The position numbers were made by a program, and so were the translations under genes. This document shows, piece by piece, positions 26,827 to 35,596 of a stretch of DNA of 64,000 bases. Numbering within the stretch: position 1 is the stretch's first letter; each line of letters begins with the position of its first letter. The stretch is from Roseobacter insulae (lineage in GTDB: Bacteria > Pseudomonadota > Alphaproteobacteria > Rhodobacterales > Rhodobacteraceae), in NCBI RefSeq assembly GCF_019375555.1, contig NZ_JAHXDN010000006.1, forward strand, positions 1 to 64,000. Direction: 5' to 3'. Below the pieces are notes generated by a model, which did not search any database, had not been told where the DNA came from, and was given only the letters and a program-made list of their open reading frames with translations.

Positions 26827-27861
26827 TCAGGCAAAGGCAGGCATGACGTCATCGATGAAACGGGCAAGCGACGCGCGTTTGCGCTCAGAGGTCATCCCGC
26901 TGTCGATCCAGAACGAGAATTCATCGTACCCCATATCTTCGTATCTTTTGATCCGGTCAATGACCTGTTGCGCCGTCCCGATGGTCAGATCGCGTTGCAT
27001 GTTCTCGGGTGCCATCATGGCGTTGGCTGCGATTTCCGCATCCGAGAGCGCTTCGATCAGCCCTTGCCGGACCGGGCGTTTGTTCTGAAACCACGCGCCG
27101 AAGTAATTGTAGAACCGGCTCAGTTCTCGTGCGGCGCGCTGCGTGTCATCGGCATCAGACGCGACATAGGTGTGATGCAGCAGCATGATCTTCGGGCGGG
27201 CGCCTTCATATGAGGCACAGGCGTCGTTGAAGCGGCCCATCAGCGAGGCGATTTCGGCGTCTCCCTGCCAGAGCGGTGTGACCTGCACGTTGAACCCGTT
27301 GTGGACCGCGAAGGCATGGCTGTTGGGGTCACGGGCGGCCACCCAGATGGGCGGGCCGTTCTTCTGCACCGGTTTGGGGGCCGCCGTGGTTGCGGGGAAA
27401 CTGTAGAACGCGCCATCATGCGCGCAGTCTCCGGACCACAATTGCGGCAGCAGGGGCAGGGTTTCGCGCATCCTTTGACCGGCGTCCCATGCGTCAAGGC
27501 CCGGCATCAGGCGCTCGTATTCGTAAGAATACGCCCCGCGCGCCGCGCCGATTTCCAACCGCCCCCCGGTGATCAGATCCGTCATGGCAGCTTCGCCCGC
27601 CAGTTTAATCGGATGCCAGAACGGTACCACCACGGTGCCGGTGCCAAGGCGCACGTTCGTGGTATGGTGCGACAGGTCGACGATGGTGGTAAACGGATTG
27701 GGCGCAATGGTGAATTCCATGCCATGATGTTCGCCGGTCCAGATCGCGCGCATCCCGCCGGTATCGGCCATTTTGCACAGCTCGATGAACTCTTCATACA
27801 GCTTATCGTGTGGCTGCTCGGCATTCAGCCGCTCCATATGGGCAAAAAGGGAGAACTCCAT
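26827..27861 (-). CDS. LLM-class flavin-dependent monooxygenase (bacterial luciferase-like)
   Basis: A 344-residue protein of the luciferase-like monooxygenase superfamily: AIWTGEHHGMEF near the N-terminus, VRLGTGTVVVPFWHP, GRLEIGAARGAYSYEYE and PPIWVAARDPNSH are family-typical. These enzymes use reduced FMN supplied by a separate reductase and oxygen; the adjacent upstream gene encodes such a reductase. ATG 27861 follows AGAGAGG at good spacing. A longer frame (to 27951) runs into the reductase gene and is rejected. The reaction may be a Baeyer-Villiger-type or C-N/C-S cleaving oxidation; the substrate is unknown. Confidence 0.9.
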   Translation of the reverse strand: MEFSLFAHMERLNAEQPHDKLYEEFIELCKMADTGGMRAIWTGEHHGMEFTIAPNPFTTIVDLSHHTTNVRLGTGTVVVPFWHPIKLAGEAAMTDLITGGRLEIGAARGAYSYEYERLMPGLDAWDAGQRMRETLPLLPQLWSGDCAHDGAFYSFPATTAAPKPVQKNGPPIWVAARDPNSHAFAVHNGFNVQVTPLWQGDAEIASLMGRFNDACASYEGARPKIMLLHHTYVASDADDTQRAARELSRFYNYFGAWFQNKRPVRQGLIEALSDAEIAANAMMAPENMQRDLTIGTAQQVIDRIKRYEDMGYDEFSFWIDSGMTSERKRASLARFIDDVMPAFA

Positions 27862-27865
27862 ACGA

Positions 27866-28765
27866 TTACCTCTCTGTGACGGGGAAAACATCGCCCGAGT
27901 GTTCGTTGCCGATGTAAAAGCCGAAGCTCTGGCGCCTGTGTTCGTTCTCAAAGCGGCGCAACAAGGATTTCAACGCCTGATCGGGGATCGTCGCCTGTGC
28001 GATGCCGTCAATGGGCGTGGCGTGAAGCGCCGGGTGACCGTTCCGGCTATGCCCCCGGAAGACGATGCGCCGGCCATTGGCTCCTTCGTCATAGGCGGCG
28101 TAGACAACGCTCAGCTCCGCCGCGATGCCGGCCGCTTTCAGCCCGTTGGTCAACGCCTGCAAGGGGCTTTCATCCGTCGGCACACAGATGGTGAAAAGAT
28201 CTGCGTCTTCTGTCAGGTACAGGTGGTCGCCATCCTCCAGCAACACGCTGGCGCGGGTGTGAGGCACAGGCAGCGCTTCCGCCTTGCGCTCGTTTTCCAA
28301 CGTGAAATATCCGTCAGGCCCATAGCCAAGACCGGCATGATCGGAACTGTCGAAATAGATCACGCGCCCGATCAGCACAAGGTGGTCGCCAGCGGGAATA
28401 ACCTGAAACCGCTCGCAAACGAAACCGGCCGCGCGTCCCGTGATCAGCGGGATACCCTGTGCCGGGGCCTCCCAGTCGCAAAGACCGAAGCGGTCCGCCT
28501 TGCCGGAGGCGAATGTATTGGAAATATCTTCCTGACCTTCCGACAGGATGCTGACACCAAACCGCCGCGCATCCGAGAAAGCGGCGAAACTGGACAGATG
28601 GTTGCCCGGACACACCAGCAACAGCGGCGGGTTCAGGGAGACGGAGGTAAAGGAATTCGCGGTGAAACCGACAAGATTTCCTTCATCGGTGCGTGTGGTT
28701 ACGACCGCGACACCGGTCATGAAGCGCCCGAAGGCGTGGCGCAGGGCGTTGGGATCAGCCGGCAC
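27866..28765 (-). CDS. Flavin reductase family protein (NAD(P)H:FMN) with C-terminal extension
   Basis: About 299 residues. The first 160 or so are the HpaC-like flavin reductase domain (FGRFMTGVAVVTTRT, GFTANSFTSVSLNPPLLLVC, GDHLVLIGRVIYFD). About 135 further residues follow, which is longer than a minimal reductase, and I do not recognise them. Start is GTG at 28765: AAGGAGG lies six bases upstream and the start overlaps the end of the hydrolase gene. It should supply FMNH2 to the LLM monooxygenase encoded next. Confidence 0.87.
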   Translation of the reverse strand: MPADPNALRHAFGRFMTGVAVVTTRTDEGNLVGFTANSFTSVSLNPPLLLVCPGNHLSSFAAFSDARRFGVSILSEGQEDISNTFASGKADRFGLCDWEAPAQGIPLITGRAAGFVCERFQVIPAGDHLVLIGRVIYFDSSDHAGLGYGPDGYFTLENERKAEALPVPHTRASVLLEDGDHLYLTEDADLFTICVPTDESPLQALTNGLKAAGIAAELSVVYAAYDEGANGRRIVFRGHSRNGHPALHATPIDGIAQATIPDQALKSLLRRFENEHRRQSFGFYIGNEHSGDVFPVTER

Positions 28766-29567
28766 GCGAGACCTCCTTGCCGGAAAACTGACCAATCAGG
28801 GCCGCGTTGACGTCACCGGGGTGCGTCATCGGCATCATATGGGCGGCGCGGTCATGGATAATCGCCACTCCCTGCGGCGACCGGGCCGCCATGTTGTGGG
28901 ACATCGCAGGCGTGGAGTTGGGGTCCTGCGCACCGGTCATGAACAGAGCCGGCATCTTCAGGGCTGCCAGCGTCCGGTCGTCAGGGCCGTCAGTCGTGGC
29001 GAAGACCTGGTAAGCACGGGCGTACCCCTGCCGGTCGGCGGTCTTGAGCCACGCCGCGCAGGCTTCGGCGGCATCGTGCAAGGCACCTTCCGGCGTGTCG
29101 CCGAACCAACGTTGCAAGGTTGGCGTCGGGTCCGCAGGCCCCGCATGGCTCAGGGCATCGGCGCGGGCCCGCACCGCGCGCGTCGCCGCGTCGCTGCGGT
29201 TGAAAACGCCGTTCAGCGCCGCGACCCCCTTGATGCGATCGCCCCTTGCCGCCGCGACGTCCAGGGCGATCATCGCCCCCATCGAGTGCCCTGCGATATA
29301 GCAGGGCGTATCCAGATCATCTACAAAGGCCGTCACGCGGGACACATAGTCGTGCAGTTGGCTTGCCTTGCTGAGCGGCGAGCTGCCATGCCCGGGCATA
29401 TCGACTGCGCAGACTTTGAAATGCTCTGACAGCATCGGCATCATGCCTGCCCAGGCTTCGGCGCGCAGGCCGACGCCGTGCACCAAGACCAAAGGCGTGC
29501 CGACGCCTGAGCAGATGTAGCTCAGATCGCCTGCGCCGTCAGATCGCGGCCGGGTTGTCCATGTCAT
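28755..29567 (-). CDS. Alpha/beta hydrolase
   Basis: A 270-residue soluble hydrolase: LVLVHGVGLRAEAW oxyanion region, DMPGHGSS, nucleophile elbow IAGHSMGAMIA, acid in MTGAQDPNSTP and histidine in DRAAHMMPM. ATG 29567 with AAGGA upstream is preferred. It overlaps the 3' end of the DUF1185 gene and the 5' end of the reductase gene, so the operon is tightly coupled. It probably hydrolyses an ester, lactone or enol-lactone made by the LLM monooxygenase; this is inferred from context. Confidence 0.87.
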   Translation of the reverse strand: MTWTTRPRSDGAGDLSYICSGVGTPLVLVHGVGLRAEAWAGMMPMLSEHFKVCAVDMPGHGSSPLSKASQLHDYVSRVTAFVDDLDTPCYIAGHSMGAMIALDVAAARGDRIKGVAALNGVFNRSDAATRAVRARADALSHAGPADPTPTLQRWFGDTPEGALHDAAEACAAWLKTADRQGYARAYQVFATTDGPDDRTLAALKMPALFMTGAQDPNSTPAMSHNMAARSPQGVAIIHDRAAHMMPMTHPGDVNAALIGQFSGKEVSRAG

Positions 29568-30138
29568 GGCCAAGGTCCTTCAGGTCCTGATAGCGGTCGC
29601 CGATGCGGTGATGTGGTCTGCCACCTGTCGCGGCCCCAAGCGCAATGACGACCTCGTCAGCGCGCGGCGCATCCACAATGGAGAACTGGATGGTCAGGTA
29701 GTGTGACCGGCGACCAGCATCGTTCTTGTCCATCAAGGGGATTTGAATGGCGGTATTTGCGGCACCGCGAATATTGGTGAAGGCCAGATACGACGTGGCA
29801 CCGACCGCCTGCCGGAAATGATTGCCGAAACGCAGCGTGTGGATCAGGCCCGAGGCGTGCTCGATCTCCCCGTCCAGACCGACTATCCCGGCCTTGCCGA
29901 AGGCTTCGATTTTGTCACCGCCACCGGACATGTCGGTGATCTTACCGGTGAGCAATGCGCCGAGTTCCGGACCGAACGCGTGGATGACGGGCTTGAGGTC
30001 CTCCACGTATTTGCCTGCCCATGGGTTCGTGATCACGGCGGCAACTGCATAAAGCGTCCATGGTGTGGCGGCAGCCTTGAAGCCTTCGATCAAGACCTCC
30101 TCGCGGTAACTCACGATCTTGCGGATTTCTGGTGTCAT
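29539..30138 (-). CDS. DUF1185 ('amino acid synthesis family') protein
   Basis: A 199-residue protein with the DUF1185 look: RKIVSYREEVLIEGFKAA at the N-terminus, AVAAVITNPWAGKYVEDL, and GNHFRQAVGATSYLAFTN. The family name is historical and its reaction is not established. CGGAG precedes ATG 30138. It is the first gene of the operon and is divergent from the LysR gene, with a perfect palindrome between them. Families of this kind recur in flavin-dependent degradation clusters, which fits the neighbours here. Confidence 0.82.
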   Translation of the reverse strand: MTPEIRKIVSYREEVLIEGFKAAATPWTLYAVAAVITNPWAGKYVEDLKPVIHAFGPELGALLTGKITDMSGGGDKIEAFGKAGIVGLDGEIEHASGLIHTLRFGNHFRQAVGATSYLAFTNIRGAANTAIQIPLMDKNDAGRRSHYLTIQFSIVDAPRADEVVIALGAATGGRPHHRIGDRYQDLKDLGHDMDNPAAI

Positions 30139-30209
30139 CGTTCACTCCGGTTTTCTGGACAATATCCAGCCCGTTTTCGCGTGACAAATGATAGAAAAAG
30201 ATATGAATT

Positions 30210-30226
30210 CATTAGAAACTCTAATG
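30210..30226. promoter_or_regulatory. LysR operator candidate, palindrome CATTAGA-N3-TCTAATG
   Basis: CATTAGA (30210-30216) and TCTAATG (30220-30226) are exact reverse complements with a 3-base spacer. Inside lies TTAGAAACTCTAA, a T-N11-A LysR box. It sits just before the LysR start codon and in the 100-base divergent gap shared with the DUF1185-led operon, the expected site of autoregulation and activation. Confidence 0.65.
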
Positions 30227-30243
30227 TGAAGGATATGCTTGTC

Positions 30244-31134
30244 ATGTCATTGCCTCCGCTTACCTGGTTCCGGGCCTTTGACGCCGCTGCGCGTCATCTC
30301 AGTTTTACGCTGGCGGCGGAGGAACTTGGCTTTACCCAATCCGCGATCAGCCAGCATGTGCGGTCCTTGGAGGATCGTCTGGGCACCCAGCTGTTTGTGC
30401 GGCGTCACCGCGCGTTGATGCTCACGGATGCAGGCAGGCTTCTGGTGCCCGACGTGGCGGCGGCCATGGGCAGGCTGACCCAGGCAACAGAGCGTTTCCA
30501 GCCCACCTTGACGAAACCGAAGCTCACGATTGCCACCAGCGCCAGCGTCGCGCAGTGGATCATCGCCCCGAGACTGGCGAGCTTCCACAAGCGGTATCCG
30601 GATAGTGCCCTGCAGATCGTGACAACGGTCTGGCCGGACGATTTTTCTGCCACGAATGCGGATATCGAAATCCGGTTCGGGTCAAAGGATGTGGTGGGGC
30701 AGGGGGCGGAACTGCTGACGCCTTCCCGGCTGCACGTGGTGGCGTCACCGTCCCTTGCGGAACGCCTTGGTGATCCGGTGGACTGGTCCGCCCTGCAGAG
30801 TATGCCGCTCATCCAGCCGATCGGCCTCTCGACCGGTTGGGCGGATGTTGCACGGCGGGCACCCGGCGGACAGCCGCCCTTGGAGGCATCGATCCTTGTC
30901 GACACGCATGGGCTTGCCGTTGATCTTGCCGTTTCAGGCGCGGGAGTTGCGCTGACCCACACCCTGATCAGCCAGACGGCCCTGTGCGAGAACCGGCTGC
31001 ACTGCGTGCCCCTTGACCCCTGCACCGCTGAAGAAGGCTACTACCTTGCGCGCAAGGCCACATCTTTCCCGCGTGAACAGGATGCCTTTGTCGCATGGTT
31101 CCACGATAGTCTTGCCTTGCTTCAGGCGGCGTAG
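30244..31134 (+). CDS. LysR-family regulator (GcvA-like), divergent from the LLM operon
   Basis: About 296 residues. The N-terminal HTH is clear: WFRAFDAAARHLSFTLAAEELGFTQSAISQHVRSLEDRLG, written here as consecutive pieces, resembles GcvA-type regulators, and RRHRALMLTDAGR follows. The rest is the periplasmic-binding-like effector domain. ATG 30244 is preferred because GAAGGA (30228-30233) is ten bases upstream; ATG 30235 is in frame but too close. It is divergent from the LLM/DUF1185 operon and overlaps the 3' end of the P450 gene on the other strand by 13 bases. It most likely activates the operon in response to the substrate. Confidence 0.88.
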   Translation: MSLPPLTWFRAFDAAARHLSFTLAAEELGFTQSAISQHVRSLEDRLGTQLFVRRHRALMLTDAGRLLVPDVAAAMGRLTQATERFQPTLTKPKLTIATSASVAQWIIAPRLASFHKRYPDSALQIVTTVWPDDFSATNADIEIRFGSKDVVGQGAELLTPSRLHVVASPSLAERLGDPVDWSALQSMPLIQPIGLSTGWADVARRAPGGQPPLEASILVDTHGLAVDLAVSGAGVALTHTLISQTALCENRLHCVPLDPCTAEEGYYLARKATSFPREQDAFVAWFHDSLALLQAA

Positions 31135-32369
31135 GTCAGATGCCATTCCTGCGGGACGGCGCTGCCCTTGAAGTCGGGGCCGCTGCCGAAATCAAGATCA
31201 CTGCGCCGCAGGATCTGCCTTACGATCTCTGGCAGCATGACACCTGCTATATGCCGCCCGAGGCAGGTATGCATCCCATGGCCGAACGTGTAGGTGTCAC
31301 TGAAATCGCGCGCCGGGTCAAACTTCTCCGGGTCCGGGAACGCCGTGGGATCAAACATGGCGCTGTGGGTCACGGCGAGCACGGTTGTGCCTTTCCGAAC
31401 GGTTTCAGCTTGCGGTGTGCCGCCTGACAGTTCGGTGTCGCGATGACAGACCCGAAAGAAATAGGGGAATGCCGGGTTAAAGCGCAGCGCCTCGAACACG
31501 TAACCGTCAAAATCCTCTGGCCGACCGCCCAAGGCAACGTCGCGCGCTTCTTTGAGCAGCGCGGGATCGGAAGTCAGATGGCTGAGCGCGTTGCAGACAC
31601 CGTGCGAGGTCGTCTCGACCGCACCTATCAGCAGCCCTCCGACGTTGAAAACCACGTCGCGCAGGTTGAAATCCACGCCATCACTGAACGACAGCCGCAG
31701 CAACCGGGATACCGGGTCATCCCGACGGCTGCCCAGCTTGACAGCAGCACTGCGTCGCAACACAAGCCGTCCGATATAGATGGCCATCATGACCCCGGCG
31801 CGTTCGCGGTTCTTAATGATGCCTTCCTGATCCAGCCCGTCGACCACGCTGTCGAATGGCTGGTTCCAGAACGCGTCCTGCTGGTTCCAATACGACCAGT
31901 CGATCAGTTTTTCCGGGTTGGACCGGGTAAAGCCGAACCAGTCCTGCACGAGTTTGACCGGCACCCCCCGGGTCACATGCCGCACAAGGTCCACCGAACC
32001 CCGCGCGCTGTCGAGCGCCTGATCGGTCGTGTTCCGCACAAAATCACGGATTTTCGGCAGATCCTCCACATCCAGAATGGATTTCATGATCGATTTTTCG
32101 CGCCAGTGCTGGGCGGTGTCATCCTGGGCCATGAAATAGCTGCCCTGCTTGGGCTTGTAGAGGTCAACACCAAAGGTCAGCGGGCGCCGCAGGATCAGGT
32201 TGCAATCCGCAAATCGCGTGGCCAGTGTGACCTCCTCCATGGCATAGATCGGGCGTTTGTCGCGCAGTTCCGCATGGAACGGCAAGGGCTCATCAAAGAG
32301 GAATCCGCGCGCGATTTTCCAGCGATCAGCCGGGGCCGCGGCATCGAGTTGTTGCAGGTAGGTGGTCAT
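31122..32369 (-). CDS. Cytochrome P450
   Basis: A 415-residue bacterial P450. The heme-ligand motif is FGHGMHTCLGRHIAG with C369 as thiolate ligand. The ExxR motif appears as EALR, and the I-helix as GGLLIGAVETTSHG, where the usual acid/Thr oxygen-activation pair is represented by E-T-T. GAGGGG precedes ATG 32369. It starts nine bases after the di-heme cytochrome gene stop, so the pair is co-transcribed. No ferredoxin or ferredoxin reductase is adjacent; electrons would come from elsewhere. Substrate unknown. Confidence 0.93.
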   Translation of the reverse strand: MTTYLQQLDAAAPADRWKIARGFLFDEPLPFHAELRDKRPIYAMEEVTLATRFADCNLILRRPLTFGVDLYKPKQGSYFMAQDDTAQHWREKSIMKSILDVEDLPKIRDFVRNTTDQALDSARGSVDLVRHVTRGVPVKLVQDWFGFTRSNPEKLIDWSYWNQQDAFWNQPFDSVVDGLDQEGIIKNRERAGVMMAIYIGRLVLRRSAAVKLGSRRDDPVSRLLRLSFSDGVDFNLRDVVFNVGGLLIGAVETTSHGVCNALSHLTSDPALLKEARDVALGGRPEDFDGYVFEALRFNPAFPYFFRVCHRDTELSGGTPQAETVRKGTTVLAVTHSAMFDPTAFPDPEKFDPARDFSDTYTFGHGMHTCLGRHIAGVMLPEIVRQILRRSDLDFGSGPDFKGSAVPQEWHLTYAA

Positions 32370-32378
32370 TCCGGCCCC

Positions 32379-34184
32379 TCACAATGTCTTCATGAATTCG
32401 ACCAGCGCGCGGCGATCTTCTTCTGAGAAGTCGGCCGCACCGTAATCGTGGCCGGCGTTTGAATCGGCCTCGACCACGCGGTTGCCCTGCCGTGTCACAA
32501 GTTCGAAGTCGCCGCCGGTGGTCACATACCCAACATTCACCGGGTCATATTCGTGATTGCCGACGGTGAAGCTGGTGGATCTCTGTTCCGCGGGCAAAAG
32601 CAGTTCATAAAGGTTCGGAACCGACCCGTTGTGCAAATATGGCGCGGTGGCCCAGATGCCGTCCAGCGGGCGCGCCTTGTAGCCCAGAACCAGCACGTCC
32701 TTCTCTGTCAGACAGGTCGTGCGCTCACCGGCGCGCGGATCGAAGGGGCCGGGCGCCAGATCGACATCCGGGCGCAGCCGAATGCCGAAGAAGGTTGGTA
32801 TCGCTTCCTTGACAAGATCCCCCTTGGACCCCAGCAACGCCCCTTTGACCGTGGCCCCCAGCATGTTTGCGACCGGGGCCGTTTCGCCCATCACGTTGCC
32901 ATTGTTGTCCTTGGTGCCGTTCAGCGGACCCGTCGGTCCCTTGTAGACGAACGCATTGCAGGCCATCCAGATATCTGTGAGGTTTTTCCTCGAAGTCTTC
33001 TCGAAGGGGATCATCCGCTCGGTTGGCTTGCCTTCCTCCTGCATGTCGGGCAGCAGGTGACAACTGGCGCATTTCTCGCGGTAGAGTGTTTCGCCTTTCG
33101 CGGCGAGTTCGGTATCGATCGCCGGGAAAACCTCCGGCCACTTGGGTGCCTCAAGCACTTGCAGGATCTGCTCCAGCCGCATCAGGTTGTTGACTTTGAC
33201 CGAGGAGGTGTATCCCTTGATGGTGTCGACCGCCCCCTGGTTGGGCGTGATCAGCACTTCGCCGAACACCCCCATCACCTCGCCGGTGTTGCGCCCCAGC
33301 GCGCCGTATTCCAGCGTGTCGCCGGGCAGGTTCAGGCGGCTGTTGGCAGCCACACCGTTCCATTGCACCCGCTCCTGCCGCCAGATGTCCCAGACAAACG
33401 GATAGCTGACCGGCGCATTGGCCGGATTGCCGTCACGTGCTTCTGCGCCGGTGAACATCAGGATCTTGTTCAGGATGTGGCCCACGGCATCCAGCCGCCC
33501 GTAGCCATAGCGCACGGGGGTCTCGTTCATCTTGTCGGTCAGCCGCTGCCACGCCAGGAACTGGTCGAAGGCCTGCTCCAGCATCGCGCGGTTGGCGGGG
33601 GTGTCCTTGCCCTCCAGAACGGCGGCGTTGAAGCGCGCCCACTTGTCGGCATCGCTGCGGGTTTCTTCCAGCGCCGCATCAAGCCCTTCGATGAACGACT
33701 GGAAATCCAGCAGGCTCGGCCCCCCGTCGACAATCATCTCGGTGCCCTGGTAACTGATCTTGGCAGTGTGGCAGGCCGAGCAGTTCAGGCCAATCCATGT
33801 CTCTGCAGTTTTGTCGCCGCCCTTCTGGCCTTCGTACCAGCGCAAGCCGGAATTCTTGAATTCCGTATCTGCCTGCGTGTCCTTGGCAAATCCGATGGGA
33901 CGGGTCACGCCGGTGCTTTGTGGCGGTGCGATGAACCCGTATGACGTCAGGTGATCCATGTCGCTGAACGGCGCCGTGCCGCCTGCCTGTTCAAGGGCTG
34001 CAAACCACGTCTCGGGGATCAGGCGCGAGCCCTGCGTCGCCCAGTACCAGTCGGACCGGTTTTCCTTGGTCCATCCTTGCGAGACATTGGCGCTGCCCGG
34101 ATCGTCGTGTCTGCAGCCGGAAGCGATCAGCGGAACCGAGAGGGCAATTGCCATGAGGGCGGGGCGGCTAAAGGGAGTTTTCAT
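32379..34184 (-). CDS. Di-heme c-type cytochrome lipoprotein, RoxA/CcpA-like
   Basis: A 601-residue protein. The N-terminus ends in a lipobox (LIASGC), so it should be an exported lipoprotein. Two CxxCH heme sites are present: C135-S-A-C-H and C372-A-S-C-H. The opening WYWATQGSRLIPETWFAALE resembles the start of RoxA-type rubber oxygenases and related di-heme peroxidases, and APYLHNGSVPNLYELL near the C-terminus is shared across that superfamily. Oxidative cleavage or peroxidase activity is possible. It lies between the P450 gene and a protease-containing gene group in the same direction. AGGA precedes ATG 34184. Confidence 0.85.
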   Translation of the reverse strand: MKTPFSRPALMAIALSVPLIASGCRHDDPGSANVSQGWTKENRSDWYWATQGSRLIPETWFAALEQAGGTAPFSDMDHLTSYGFIAPPQSTGVTRPIGFAKDTQADTEFKNSGLRWYEGQKGGDKTAETWIGLNCSACHTAKISYQGTEMIVDGGPSLLDFQSFIEGLDAALEETRSDADKWARFNAAVLEGKDTPANRAMLEQAFDQFLAWQRLTDKMNETPVRYGYGRLDAVGHILNKILMFTGAEARDGNPANAPVSYPFVWDIWRQERVQWNGVAANSRLNLPGDTLEYGALGRNTGEVMGVFGEVLITPNQGAVDTIKGYTSSVKVNNLMRLEQILQVLEAPKWPEVFPAIDTELAAKGETLYREKCASCHLLPDMQEEGKPTERMIPFEKTSRKNLTDIWMACNAFVYKGPTGPLNGTKDNNGNVMGETAPVANMLGATVKGALLGSKGDLVKEAIPTFFGIRLRPDVDLAPGPFDPRAGERTTCLTEKDVLVLGYKARPLDGIWATAPYLHNGSVPNLYELLLPAEQRSTSFTVGNHEYDPVNVGYVTTGGDFELVTRQGNRVVEADSNAGHDYGAADFSEEDRRALVEFMKTL

Positions 34185-34230
34185 GAGCTGTCCTGATAAT
34201 GAGTGCTTTGGTTAATCTGTTTCTGCTCGG

Positions 34231-35592
34231 CTATCGCAGTGCCTTTTTCAGGGTTTCCACGGTCTGTTTGATGTCGCGCTCGGCGTCCAGCTGGACACCG
34301 AATTTGCGCTCCGCAAGATCCACCGCGCGCAAGGTGTTCGCGCCGATGATTCCGTCAATCGACCCCACGGGCAGCCCGGCTTCCGTCAGGATGCGCTGCA
34401 ACTGGCGCACGTCCGCATCGCCGATGATCCGCGTGGCGCCGCCGCCGTTCGATTGTGTCCCAAAACGCATGATGGCGCGGTTTTCAGCAGAGACCGCGAG
34501 GGCAAAGTCACCCGCATCGGAGACATCAATGTCGACAGGGCGACCGGGCAGCCTGATCGTGCCGACGCGTTCCAGCGAGGACAGGAACTTGTTGCGGGCG
34601 AACTGGGCGACCTCGTAACTCGTCCTGCTGCCCAGAAAAATCACCGCCTGATCGCAGGACGCTGAAATCACGCCTGCCTGTTGACGGGTGTTCGTGCCTG
34701 GCAATGTCTCTGTTCTGGCGCGGGTCGGCGCGAGGTTGAATTCGACAAAAGACTGGGTGTCCAGGCTCTGGAATGGCGCGTTGTAGTCGACCAGTGCCAG
34801 CACTTCCCGGCTCATGTCAGCGATCAGGAAGCTGGTGGCGCCACCCGCACGGCAGTCCTCGGTGCTCATGCGGGCCGTGACCGCATAGGGGTCACTCAGC
34901 TCTCCGCTGGCGGTCTGCACGCCGAACTCGCTCATCACGTAGGATTTGCCCGTTGCGATGGCAAAGAGCCGGGCGTCCCAGGCGGCGTTCATAAACAGGG
35001 CACCTGCATCGGCATCGAACCACCCGCCGGACGCCCCGCGGCGTGCTTCACCGGAGTAAATGTCGCGCCGGGTCTGAGGTTCGGCGGGATTACGCACATC
35101 CACCGCACCGACAAACCCGTCCGAGAAATCCGTGCGGATGCCGGATATGATCAGCAGGCCTTCGGACGTGGCCGAGAGGGTCGGATACCCCAATCGGGAC
35201 TTGATCGACAGACCGGCCATGCGGTTGAGTTTCGGGTCCAGCACCTTCAGTTGAGTTGATGACCCATCGTTGCCCAGCACGTAGAGCGCCTTGCCACGCG
35301 TATCAACGAGAATGTCGTCAACCTGAATGTCCATCGGGGCGCTGGTGATTGCCTCCAGCGTTTCCGCATCACGCAATTCTATGACATCGACGCCTGCGGA
35401 ATTTGTGCCCAGCACATAAGCAAGACGCCCGTGCAGCGCGATTTTTTCCGGAACAATTGACAGTGCTGCACGGTCTTGCTGAACAAAGGTCTGAACCGGT
35501 GAAAAATCATCAGCCGCCGAAAGGGGAACAGGGGCCAGCAGGATCAGTGCAAGGGCCGCGGCGACCAGATTATCTCGTGTCCCAAAGGTCAT
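34231..35592 (-). CDS. Exported propeller-like protein with C-terminal peptidoglycan-binding domain
   Basis: About 453 residues with a signal peptide ending near PLSAAD. Residues about 30-385 have repeats of the type YVLGTNSAGVDVIELRDAETLEAI and ALYVLGNDGSSTQLKVLDP, consistent with a YVTN-like beta-propeller. Residues about 392-433 form a PG_binding_1 unit: VRQLQRILTEAGLPVGSIDG followed by GANTLRAVDLAERKFG. ATG 35592 is preferred because GGAAGTGAG lies upstream, overlapping the end of the protease gene. The domain pair suggests attachment to the cell wall with a binding or scaffold function. It follows two protease genes in the same operon. Confidence 0.75.
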   Translation of the reverse strand: MTFGTRDNLVAAALALILLAPVPLSAADDFSPVQTFVQQDRAALSIVPEKIALHGRLAYVLGTNSAGVDVIELRDAETLEAITSAPMDIQVDDILVDTRGKALYVLGNDGSSTQLKVLDPKLNRMAGLSIKSRLGYPTLSATSEGLLIISGIRTDFSDGFVGAVDVRNPAEPQTRRDIYSGEARRGASGGWFDADAGALFMNAAWDARLFAIATGKSYVMSEFGVQTASGELSDPYAVTARMSTEDCRAGGATSFLIADMSREVLALVDYNAPFQSLDTQSFVEFNLAPTRARTETLPGTNTRQQAGVISASCDQAVIFLGSRTSYEVAQFARNKFLSSLERVGTIRLPGRPVDIDVSDAGDFALAVSAENRAIMRFGTQSNGGGATRIIGDADVRQLQRILTEAGLPVGSIDGIIGANTLRAVDLAERKFGVQLDAERDIKQTVETLKKALR

Positions 35593-35596
35593 TTTC

